Shown in pieces: positions 24,326 through 33,331 of a DNA stretch of 64,000 nucleotides. The DNA lies in assembly GCA_963691705.1 (NCBI GenBank), contig OY829546.1, positions 33,450,040 to 33,514,039 of the forward strand, read 5' to 3'. The DNA is from Viola odorata. Its lineage: Eukaryota; Streptophyta; Magnoliopsida; Malpighiales; Violaceae. The translations under genes and the position numbers were made by a program. The first letter of the stretch is position 1; each line of letters begins with the position of its first letter. The notes beneath the pieces are model-generated. The model was not told the origin of the DNA and ran no database searches. It saw only the letters and a program-made list of their open reading frames with translations.

Positions 24326-24863
24326 TGATAAGAGTCTGGGAGATACTGAGCAGCATCGGCCTGATCTGGGCTGGTCGGGAATACTGTACTGGGGTCTTCG
24401 TCACCTGCAAAGTGCCGGAGGGGGTCTCCAGCGTAAACACTCCGATGCCAAAGTCAGTGTGAGTAGTCAAAATGGCAGGGGTTCAGTACGCTGTCTTAGG
24501 CTTACCTCTTGTCTGAAAAGGTGGGGGTATTTATAGGCAAAGGAAGGAGTGTACCGACAGGGGGTAGCAATTATCCCTGGTAGGTGTCGTTGGGGTGATA
24601 GATGTCGCTGGGGTGGCAGGGAGTGATGTCATGCGGGATGACGTCATGCGGAGTGACATCATGGATGACCTGGGATGGGATGCCGAAGTGCGGATGTTGC
24701 ATGAGAGGACCCCTCCCCCCCCCCCCCCCCCCCGCTGATGTCGACCATCACAGGCTAAGGGCGGTAAGAACATGGTCTCGTCTCCCTCGGCGGGTACAGT
24801 ATGTTGGCCGAGTCACCCAGCGGGGTAGTGGAAATGTAGCTTTTGTGGTATCGATAGTTATCA
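24326..24863 (-). repeat. 3' LTR of element B (538 bp)
   Basis: In element sense it begins TGATAACTATCGATACC at 24,863 and ends ACTCTTATCA at 24,326. It differs from the 5' LTR mainly by C/T and G/A changes. It also has an extra ~18 bp near 24,587, a shorter segment near 24,751, and a C tract of 19 (24,715-24,733) against 8. Its TATA box on the minus strand is at 24,528-24,535, and the hairpin at about 24,413-24,433 now has one mismatch per arm. Confidence 0.93.
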
Positions 24864-24879
24864 TATGCCCAACTGAAAA
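24864..24879 (-). other. Sequence preceding the 3' LTR of B (polypurine-tract position)
   Basis: In element sense TTTTCAGTTGGGCATA directly precedes the LTR. E has TTTTCAGTTGGGCTTA at the same place (60,544-60,559). It is conserved but not purine-rich. Confidence 0.6.
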
Positions 24880-25004
24880 CGAGCTCGAGAGTTTACCAAG
24901 GGCTATCGCCGCGTCTTCTGTCTTGCCTCTTCAGAGGTTTCTGCATTAATGAGGGCTCGACAGTCGATAAAGGTATATTTTCAGAGCACCTTTTTCCCTG
25001 AGTC

Positions 25005-25012
25005 TATAAATA
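25005..25012 (+). promoter_or_regulatory. TATA box of antisense gene a (B)
   Basis: TATAAATA lies 84 bases before the gene a ATG. E has TATATAAAT at a similar distance on its own strand (about 60,427-60,435). Confidence 0.6.
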
Positions 25013-25095
25013 GACCTTTCATTTTGCACTTATTTTCATAACTCTCTCAACCTTCTTCACATCTCTCTTCGATTTTCCTCATCTCTTTTCCTTCA

Positions 25096-25482
25096 ATGGA
25101 CGAGATCACCAAGAACTTTCTGCTATCCAAAACCCATACCTTGAGAAATTTGACCTAGGCTGACATCATTTTTTTGGGGTCGTTGAACACCAAGACTTCG
25201 GAGGATATCTTGGAGCTCCAGGGAATGTTGACTCCCCTGCAGGCTAGACAGGCTGCTGTTACCATGGAGGACTTCAGTCCCGTGGAGAAAGCGGTGAAGC
25301 TGTCAGTGGCTGTCTCTCAAATTCAGCTGCTTACGACAATGCTGCAGCATAGGAAGGACTTGCTGGGGTGCTGCCTGAAGGGCATGAGGGCCTATTCCTC
25401 TGAACTGACCACTCTTGTGGATGCCCTGAGGGAAATTCCTTTCTTGGAGTGGGAGGATGATGACGCTAGGTCGAATGCCTGA
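25096..25482 (+). pseudogene. Antisense gene a (element B), unknown 128-aa protein
   Basis: The ATG at 25,096 starts MDEITKNFLLSKTHTLRNLT. A TAG at codon 21 replaces the glutamate present in E, after which the frame is open to 25,482. The body reads TKTSEDILELQGMLTPLQARQ, DFSPVEKAVKL, TMLQHRKDLLGCCLKGMRA and an acidic C-terminus WEDDDARSNA. It looks helical, with a conserved CCLKGMRA-type segment and no signal peptide or membrane segment. It is the gene nearest the 3' LTR and is transcribed away from it. Gene a of E (60,365) is collinear and clearly homologous. I do not recognise the family. Confidence 0.7.
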
Positions 25483-25951
25483 CCCGCGATGGGAACCCTT
25501 CTACCATGTCTTTCTATGCTCCTCTGGGCCAGCTTTTGTAACCTCAGGCCGTTAGGCCTTTTTGCAATCTCGGGCTGTTAGGCCCTTTAAATAAATATGC
25601 TTTTCCTTATTAGCTTGCCACGCTGTCGATGTTTTTCTTCTTTCTCATGTCGTCTTTCTTGAAAAACAACTTCTATTCTCACTAATTGTGAGCTTGGTGT
25701 CCCTTGGGATCCCATAACTTTATTTGCCTACCTGGCTCATAATGACGATTCTCTCACGTCGCAACCGTTCTGAATATATTTTGCACCATTTTTCAGTGTT
25801 AACGGATTGGGCAACGATTTCGGTGCCTTTCGGTTGGTGTAGACTTTCAACAGTTGCGAAGTCAGATCTTTCCCCCAATAGTCGTTATCCCTGATAGTAT
25901 TAATTGTTCTCGATAATACGCGAAAAGGCAGGCATGCTTCCTCGCCTCAGC

Positions 25952-25958
25952 TATATAA
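25952..25958 (+). promoter_or_regulatory. TATA box of antisense gene b (B)
   Basis: TATATAA lies 72 bases before the gene b ATG. E has TATATA (59,561-59,566, minus) about 70 bases before its gene b. Confidence 0.6.
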
Positions 25959-26029
25959 TGGGGCTCTTTCTTTCTTTTCCCTGTTCATCTTTTCTTTTCT
26001 TCTTTCTTCTTACTCTTACTTATATTTCC

Positions 26030-26518
26030 ATGGCTGACTCCCATTTTTTGTATACTGTTGCTCGTGATTCTCCTCCGACCCCTCCAACTTCTCCTGACTC
26101 CGACAATCCTCCTCCCTCACCTCACTGGAGGCCTGCCAGACGTTCTGCAAAGTACCGGGGTCGCAAGAAATCGAAGAAAACAAAGAAACAATTTTTTGAA
26201 TCCTTCTTTGCCGACTTTGAACCTCACTATCTCTCACTGCGGAAAAACAATGAAGCGTCACCATCCGTTCCTTGTCCTTTCCCCAAGGATAGGACTTCTG
26301 TGCAAGATGCCGCTCCAGGACTGGTTGCCCCGACCCTGGAGGAAGGCTCCCGCACCGCTTCAAAGGAGGAAACTGCCCGCACGACAGGTTCCGTGGCTAG
26401 GCTTGGTAAAAGACCTTTCAGGATTGACAACCCCTTTCCTTTCTACAATAGTAGGTCACCGTCGCCTCCGGAGGATTATGATTATGTCTACGACATACAC
26501 TGGGCGGACGAAGACTGA
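26030..26518 (+). CDS. Antisense gene b (element B), unknown 162-aa protein
   Basis: Intact frame from the ATG at 26,030 (MADSHFLY). The N-terminus is proline-rich (PPTPPTSPDSDNPPPSPHWRP), followed by a basic stretch (KYRGRKKSKKTKK) that could be a nuclear localisation signal. The middle is variable and the C-terminus is acidic, ending YDIHWADED. E's gene b (59,493) shares the start MAD.., the PTPPTSPDSD..PPSP..RP block, the basic stretch and the end YWPDED; the middle differs. No known domain is apparent and most of it looks disordered. I chose this start because the same MAD start is conserved in E and lies 70 bases after a TATA box. Confidence 0.72.
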   Translation: MADSHFLYTVARDSPPTPPTSPDSDNPPPSPHWRPARRSAKYRGRKKSKKTKKQFFESFFADFEPHYLSLRKNNEASPSVPCPFPKDRTSVQDAAPGLVAPTLEEGSRTASKEETARTTGSVARLGKRPFRIDNPFPFYNSRSPSPPEDYDYVYDIHWADED

Positions 26519-26764
26519 CGATGCCGTACTCGTTGTAGATGCCGCTGGCTTTCTCTTTCAGTAAATAAAACAGAATAAAATAAAATGTCATTTGCCTTTT
26601 TCTCTTTGCTTTTGGTATCATGCCGCTCTATGGGATAACTGTTGTTGGACAGCCAGTTACCGCTTCATACGACCATTTTTCTGGGGTTTCTTGTAATTAA
26701 CGAGCCTTTCTTTTGTGAAATTCGAGGCGAGCGCTTGACTTTAAGTTTTCTGTCAGGGTCTTTC

Positions 26765-26886
26765 CACGTGTCTCGTTTGTCCCATACGTGTTCTGTTGTG
26801 ATAGGTTTCCCTTCTGCCTGACTTTTCCACCGTCTCTTTTAAAAGCAAAAATGCTTCTTCTTTGTACCCTTTTGCTCCTTTTTATA
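26765..26886 (+). promoter_or_regulatory. Promoter region of antisense gene c (B)
   Basis: TTTCCACGTGTC holds a CACGTG box at 26,765-26,770, 264 bases before the ATG. A TTTTTATACC TATA-like box lies near 26,879-26,886. E has TTCCACGTGG (58,832-58,837, minus) 263 bases before its gene c ATG. Confidence 0.6.
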
Positions 26887-27028
26887 CCTCACAACTCTCT
26901 TCATTTTTCGCTCGCTCCGAGGAAATTCTCTCGTTCGCATCTAGACGATTCGCCTATTAATTTCAGTCTTCTCTCTCAAGGTACTCTGCTCGATCTTGCT
27001 TTGATTTTCCTTTGCTGCTTTATCTATC

Positions 27029-29125
27029 ATGCCTCGCACGAGATCTCAATCTAGTTCTTTAGTTATCCCTAGGCCAATTTCTCGATATCCTGAGCTTGAA
27101 AACACCCCTAGCATTTTTACTTGCCCTACTGTCTTACACCTTGAACTGGAAAGCAATAACATTACCTTCCCCCGCGGTTATCGCCCCACTATTCCTTCTG
27201 ACACTATGAGGCTTCATAGCCGGCTCTGGAGAACTCATAGGATTCTTTATTTTAAAATGTTTCAATATGGGCTCCGCCTCCCAGTTCATGACACGCTAGA
27301 GCGTGTGCTGCGCGAGCACGGGCTTAACCCTGCGCAGATCACCCCTTCCTCATGGAGTTGCATCTACACCTTCCTTCGCGCTTGCGAGTTAAAAGATATT
27401 CTTGCTCCCTCTGTCGCTTTATTTCGCGACGACTTCATTAATATTATTCCAAGATGGGATGACGCCCTAGTGAGGCCTTTTTGGCAAAAAATTCAAGGAT
27501 TTGAGGAGAACGTCGAAGACTGGAAGAGCGGTTTCTTCGTTGTCGAATTACCCTCTCGCCTGTGGCGTTCTGACTTCAACTTCGAGGTAGTTGATTGGGT
27601 GAAGCCAGCGCCTCTGTCTAGGGAAGAGTTGGGTCAGGCCAACGCTTTACTAGAGATGGAGTCCTCTTTCCAGATCTGAAACTTTGCTTTGTACAGGCCT
27701 TTAACTGAGTGTACCATAGGTGAGCTTTTGAGCTTCGCCGCTGCCTTACTTACCCCTTGTTTACTCACATAACTTTTCGCAGGGGAGACTATCGCTCACC
27801 CGCTCTCCGAAGGTGACGCTTCTCACAAGGTTGTCGCGCCTTCAACGACTGCTCCCTCTACTTCCGCTGGGGCTCGAGCTGATCACCGTATGCCCATAAA
27901 GAAAAGAGCTTTAGATGAGATTCTTTCCAGGGAAAGCGGTTCCTCCCTTCGCATTTCCCGCTTCGTGGAGAACTGGTTACCCAGTCGGAAGAAGAGGTCC
28001 GGGTCTGGTTCTCCAGTAACTGAGACAAAGATTTTCTCCTACGGAGTCGAGGACATGGAGGACATGGATACGGAACTGAGCCTCCACCCGACTTCCTCAG
28101 CTCAACGGAAGAAACTAAAGGAAGCGAGCGTAGCTCAAGTGACAAGGATGGCTGCTCGATCTCCTCCTGCCAATACTACAAATACCGTCGCTTCCCAGAC
28201 TGCCGTTTCTCCTAACACCACTAAGGGAGGTGCCGCTTCACTAGGTGACACTTCCTCGACTCTGGGGTTGGCTGCCCCCAACAAGACCTCCCCTGCCGCG
28301 ATGATGCAGCCATGTGCTGCAGATTCCACTCCTATCATGGAGCCTCCACACTCGCCCATTGGCCCCTGTATTCCTGACGTGCCTCCATCAGTCCCAAGTG
28401 GACCTGGTTCTTCTCACTCTCCCCCGAAGTCCCCTTGTCCATTGTTATTTACTTCAATTCGAGACGTTGGGGGCTCAGGCGGTATCTCCGCACCTTCCTT
28501 TGTTGCTGATCTTTCCCATGACGGGCCTCAAGGGACCCCTTCTCACCGGCTAAATCTGTCAAAATTTGGGACTGACGGGATCCGCGCCCTGGGTATATCA
28601 GACCCCTTGTCGCAAGATCAGCCCACGGCTATCTTGGCCTACGAAATGTTTCGCGCCTCCGAGGACGAAAGTAGGCTACTGCAGCTTCCTCCCGAGGTTC
28701 AGTATGCGCGCGTCATGAATAACTGCCTTACTGCCTTTCGACAACTTCATTACTTCATCAAGGCTCGTGGTACACAATCTCAAAACTCTGGTGCCCTAGC
28801 AAAGGTAGAGGAGCTGTCGCGACTCCACAAACGCGCTCAAGCCAAACTGCGCAAGTGCCGCGCTGACCTCACTCGGGAAAGGTCTAAAGGAAAAGCCCAG
28901 GTTGAAGCTTTGGAGGCTGAGCTGGTGGCTGAAAGAAAGAAGAACTCTTTCCTTCTTGAGGAAATATCATCCTGCGATGCCGACCTGACGAAAGCTTCCA
29001 CGAAGGTGGCCTAGTGGAAGAAGAAGACTGAACAAGCCTTTATCGCTAGGGCCGGGTATGCCTCCGCGAGGATGAAAGAGATTGATGAGAGCCAAGAGGG
29101 TTTCCTCTCCTCTGAAGAGGAGTAA
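27029..29125 (+). pseudogene. Antisense gene c (element B): Transposase_28-like protein with one intron
   Basis: Exon 1 is 27,029-27,719, a 63-base intron 27,720-27,782 (ATAG|GTGAGC…TTCGCAG|GGGAG, phase 1), exon 2 27,783-29,125. The spliced frame is 677 codons. Residues ~1-230: basic start MPRTRSQ, then LYFKMFQYGLRLPVHDTLE, NPAQITPSSWSCIYTFLRAC and RWDDALVRPFWQKI. This resembles the 'putative gypsy type transposon' family (Transposase_28), whose activity is unproven. Residues ~270-560 are disordered with KKRALDEIL and NWLPSRKKR. Residues ~570-677 form a coiled coil (LEAELVAERKKNS). There are only two stops, TGA at 27,677 and TAG at 29,012, at positions where homologues have a charged residue and a coding codon. 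It may be a nuclear, oligomeric regulator; that is inference. Confidence 0.8.
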
Positions 29126-29373
29126 TAAGTCAGTGCCTGGGGAGGGCCCATTTGATGCCTCTTGATTGGGGGTGTCGCTTCTTTACTTAACGATGTCGCC
29201 CTTTATCACTTGCCGCTTGACAACGTTTTTCTTCGCACTTCACCTCTTGCGTGCCGTGGCATTGGAACTTGCTGCTCTTTTTCACTGGGTTTGACTGCCC
29301 CCATTTTTTAGAACATTTAATGCTCTGACTCCTTTTACTTGATACGGAGGAGACAGTAATGATGCTCTGAGCC

Positions 29374-29530
29374 CACGTGTCCTCAAAGGGGAGCGCTAAG
29401 GGAATAGCGGGCTGAACATGTCTTTTCGCTCCTCAGGGATTGTACCCGCTTCCCGCGCCTCTTATCCTTGACACGTCACACACCACGATCGCTTGACTCG
29501 TCGTTCCCTTTAATCCTTAGGGTTATAAAA
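29374..29530 (+). promoter_or_regulatory. Promoter of antisense gene d (B)
   Basis: CACGTG (29,374-29,379), then TATAAAA (29,524-29,530) in TTAGGGTTATAAAAACCC. This is conserved with A and G. Confidence 0.65.
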
Positions 29531-29701
29531 ACCCTCACGTGCTCTCTTCTTATCTTTTGTTACCTTTCTCTTTGGAAAATGAAAGGAAAGAAAAGAAAAC
29601 ACAATTACTCTTCTTCCTCCTACGATCCGCCGCCGCCCGGGTGCTTCGATCTTCCTCTCACAAAAGGTACCTTCCTATCTATCCTTCGTTTAACCTTACC
29701 C

Positions 29702-32014
29702 ATGGCTCGTAATCGCCGCTATTCCTGCTCTGCTGGGGAGGGGGATATTGATACTACTATTTCCACCATTGCTTCCACCGCCGTCCTTCGACGGCGCCTG
29801 CGGAGTTATAATGCTACTCTTGACCAGTTGGAGGGGTATTCTACTGAAGTTGCCCCAAAGTCGCTTCGCCTTAATAGCGAATTATCTGGCAACCGTAGGG
29901 TTCTTTATGCTAAAATGTTTCATTATGCTTTTCGGCTACCTCTAGATCCTTTAATTACCGAGTTACTCTCTGAATTCGATTTAAATGCTGCCTAGTTGAG
30001 TCCAAATGCCTATTGTGCCATTTATGCTTTTATAGCCCTTTGTAGATACATAGGAAATGAATCTCCTTCTTTGTTGTTGCTGCGCTCCCTTTTTCAATTA
30101 TACCACCACAACAACGACATCATAGCGATATCGCCTCGCTATGATGTTGAAGCCCTAAACCCCTTTACCTGGAAGTTGTTGTTCCTCGAATCTTCAGTTG
30201 ACGCTTGGAAAAAAGGATTCTTCATCATCAATCTGCCCGAGCCCTTGTGGCGGAGCGGGTTTAATCTAGTCGTCAGAGATGCTGCCTGGGGTGGCAGGCC
30301 ACACTTAGGACCAGTTGTCCAAGGCTGGCTGGACAAGCTACTCAACCTGTCGGGGATTCCTGGGGTTCACACTCGCGAACTTGCGTGCTGGTGCGACATC
30401 CAGGATTGCATTCAAAGTGAGCACCGTCCCTTCATTCACTGCTCCCCGTCAGTACTAACTCTAACGTTCTATTCTTATTTCTACAGATCCTCCCGCCGAG
30501 TGGAAACCTGAGTGCATCAAGAAAAGAGAAAGAAGAGCTCAGCAGAAGAAAGATAAAGAGGCTCTTTCTGCCGTCTCGACCGGTGCCGCTACTGACACTA
30601 CTCACGCGTCCACTTCTGCGCCTGAGTCCTCTTCTCTTCCTCGAGCGGAGGCTACTGCCACATTAACTATTGAGCCAATTTCCTCCGCAAGCATTGTTCC
30701 TACTCGAGCGTCGTCTTCTCGTCCTCCCCTTGCCAAAAAGAAGAAGAGAACTCTCCGCCTACCCGTCCTCCTATTCAGGTGGTTTCTACAAACTTTTCTC
30801 CGTCTATTTGTTTCGTTCGTTTCTTAATTCCCTTTTTCTTTCGCCCGTAGGATACCGCTGCTGTTGCCTCTTCTGCTACTCCTTCGCGCGACGGCATGGA
30901 CTTGTCAGGCATTCTTGGCACCAAGCGACCGCGTCCCAATGAAGACACCCCTTCCGCGGATGACTTTGCTGCTGGTCAGGAAAGGCAGGGCGGCATCACC
31001 AATACCGGCCCCTTGGCGGGTAATCAAGGCTCTGGTCCGCTAGGGAACGGGGCTACCTCTGCGCCGCTTCACTCTTCTTTTGCTGTGTCATCTCCTCCTC
31101 CTGGCAATCCCTTGGGCTTTCTGGAGGATCTTGTAGAGGGGGACTTTCCATCCCTACAAACTGGCTATTTCAATATTGACGCTGGACCATCTAATCGTTC
31201 CCCTCCGTCCCCTCCTGATGTCTTCTTCGTTCCTGCTGCTATTCAAACGATCTCTCCTTCTCTTCCCCCCATGGACACTCCGCGCATGGTGGCTGACCTA
31301 AGCACTATACTCTCTAGAGGAGCCACCACCCATCAGGTTGATTTAAGTAACATTCACCAGCACGGGCTCCCAGCCTTAGGAGGCGACAACTCCCTAGCGA
31401 CATCCGCCTATCTGGCAGGACATCTGTTGTCGGTTGAGGAGGAGGAGCAGGCCTTCCTCTCCATTGCCGAAGGTGAGCAATCGCAGCGGATAAGGACCCA
31501 ACTGTTCTCTGGCTTTCAGGATTTTCATTACTGGTCCAGGAATGTGACGAGATGAATGAGCTCTCTCCACTCTTCCTCCCAGGAATGGCGCAACGCTAAT
31601 CACCAGCTTTTGAAAGAAGTCAACAAGTACCAAGGGGAACTTAATAAAACTTAGGAAGAGCTGAGGAAGTGTGTTAAAGAGCGACAAAGTGTGGAGGCTA
31701 GTTTAGCAGTTGCGAGAGAGTAGCTGGAAGGGGCCAGAGGACGCGAGGTCACAAGGGATGCTGCCCTTCAAGCGGACCAGGGTAAGAATGCCGCGCTTAT
31801 GGAAGAAACGACAGACAAATGTAAATGGTTTCTGGAACAAACTGCGGGCCTCATGGCCGACTACTTCATTGAGAGTCATGGCCGCAATCAGTTCGACGCT
31901 GATGCCATCATCCGCCTCTTCAAGCAGAAGTCTGGGTTCCTCACGGAAGAGGGCTATCGCCAAGCGAAGAGGCCATGGCGTGACGAGGGGGACGACAGCT
32001 TGCCCAGGCCGTAA
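29702..32014 (+). pseudogene. Antisense gene d (element B): three-exon paralogue of gene c
   Basis: Exon 1 is 29,702-30,416, intron 1 30,417-30,486 (70 bases, TACTAAC branch-like at 30,453, TTCTACAG end), exon 2 30,487-30,778, intron 2 30,779-30,850, exon 3 30,851-32,014. Exon 1 carries the Transposase_28-like domain (LRLNSE…VLYAKMFHYAFRLPLDP…NAYCAIYAFIALC…WKLLFLESS). Exon 2 is Lys/Arg and Ser/Thr rich with AKKKKR. Exon 3 is Pro/Ser-rich, then THQVDLSNIHQHG, FHYWSRN and a coiled coil ending at SLPRP. In-frame stops: 29,993, about 31,552, 31,652 and 31,721. A frameshift is needed in exon 2 near 30,740. An in-frame ATG at 29,579 exists, but 29,702 aligns with the start in G. Confidence 0.76.
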
Positions 32015-32789
32015 ATGTTACTTCTCTTTTTTGTCCATCGAGCGCCCTCACTTCTTTGCCCTTTTTGTGTTTTTGGGGCCTTTTGCTTAAACAAGTCTCC
32101 CCTCTTGTATAAACAATTTACACGATTTGCCGTCATTTTACTTTATCAATGATCTTTCTCAATTTGCTTCCGTTACCCCTTCTTTCAAAACTTGTTGCCA
32201 CCGTTGAACTGATGTCGCCTGCGCCTTCGAACCTCCCTTGCGGAGTCGCAGCACGCAATGTCGTCACGCGTTTCTCTCCGCGCGATAGGGTAGATCTGAT
32301 CTTTACCATTATCTGGTACCATGTTTAAGACAACGGGATCTCCCCTTTGGACGCTCTGCCTTTCCGCAGTGTCATTATTTTCTCAAGTGCTTCATCACTT
32401 TCATGCTTTACTAAGTTTTCTGCACATTTTTACTTTTAACTTTCGTTAGTAGCGACATATTCCAGAAAGTCTTAGTTACCTTGGGTCATTGCCGCGCGTG
32501 GTCCCCACTCACTTAGTGCGATCCCTCCGAGATGTCGCTTGTGCCGATTTTTCTGCACATTTTCACTTATCATTTACATTAGTAGCGACATCTGCTAAAA
32601 TATCTTGATTACCTTGGGGTGTGGCCGCGTATTTCCCCAACTCACTTGGCGCGATCTCCCTCGATGTCGCTCGTGTCACGTACTCATCCAGCCAAACTTC
32701 ACCGGGTTTGTCCCTTCCGGTTACTAGCTGGGGTACCGTGACTTCTCATATTTCCTCAATCGGTCAGGAAGTGCCCCCTCTCAGTGCGC

Positions 32790-33260
32790 CGCCTGATCAG
32801 GGCCGGCCATCACGAGGATAGGACTTTACACTTCCTTAGCGTTGTCCTCGCACCTCGGAATGTGCCCCTTCTTAACGAGGTGCCTATGTTAGCGCTACCA
32901 TCGTAAGGATAGGATTTTCACTTGTGAGGTGGAGTTTTTATCTTCCCTAGGGTCGTGCCACACTTAATGATCATCCGCCTATGTGAGCACGGGCTGTCAC
33001 AAGGGTAGGACTTTACACCCCCAGGGGAGTCGGGGCGTGCCCTCTCTAGGTTTCCCCAGGATAGGATTTTTCACTCCCGACAGTGCTGGAGTGTGTCTCA
33101 TCTTAGCGAGCCGCCTGATCAAGGCCGGCCTCACAAGGCCAGAATTTTTCACTTCCAGCATCATATATTTCTAGGGTCGCCGGGGCGTGCCTCTTCTTGA
33201 CGACTCGTCTGCATTAGCCCATTCTGCCCCAAGGCTAGGACTTTTCACCCCCGACATCCT
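32790..33260. repeat. Degenerate ~80-90 bp repeats in the B spacer
   Basis: Six imperfect units share a core like CAAGGATAGGACTTTTCAC (near 32,811, 32,905, 32,999, 33,058, 33,134 and 33,230). They are homologous to the A repeats at 5,735-6,185. The stretch 32,015-32,790 before them holds no gene I can support. Confidence 0.78.
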
Positions 33261-33331
33261 CCTTTCCTTGTTATATGCACATCACACAGACAACCAACAA
33301 GGAACAAGAAATACTTCCACAACAATTGTTA

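Noticed and set aside
27029..29125. Gene c as a captured host gene rather than an element gene
   Set aside because: It occurs at the same place in four Tat copies (A, B, E, G) with different LTRs, so it belongs to the element lineage. An ancient host origin remains possible.
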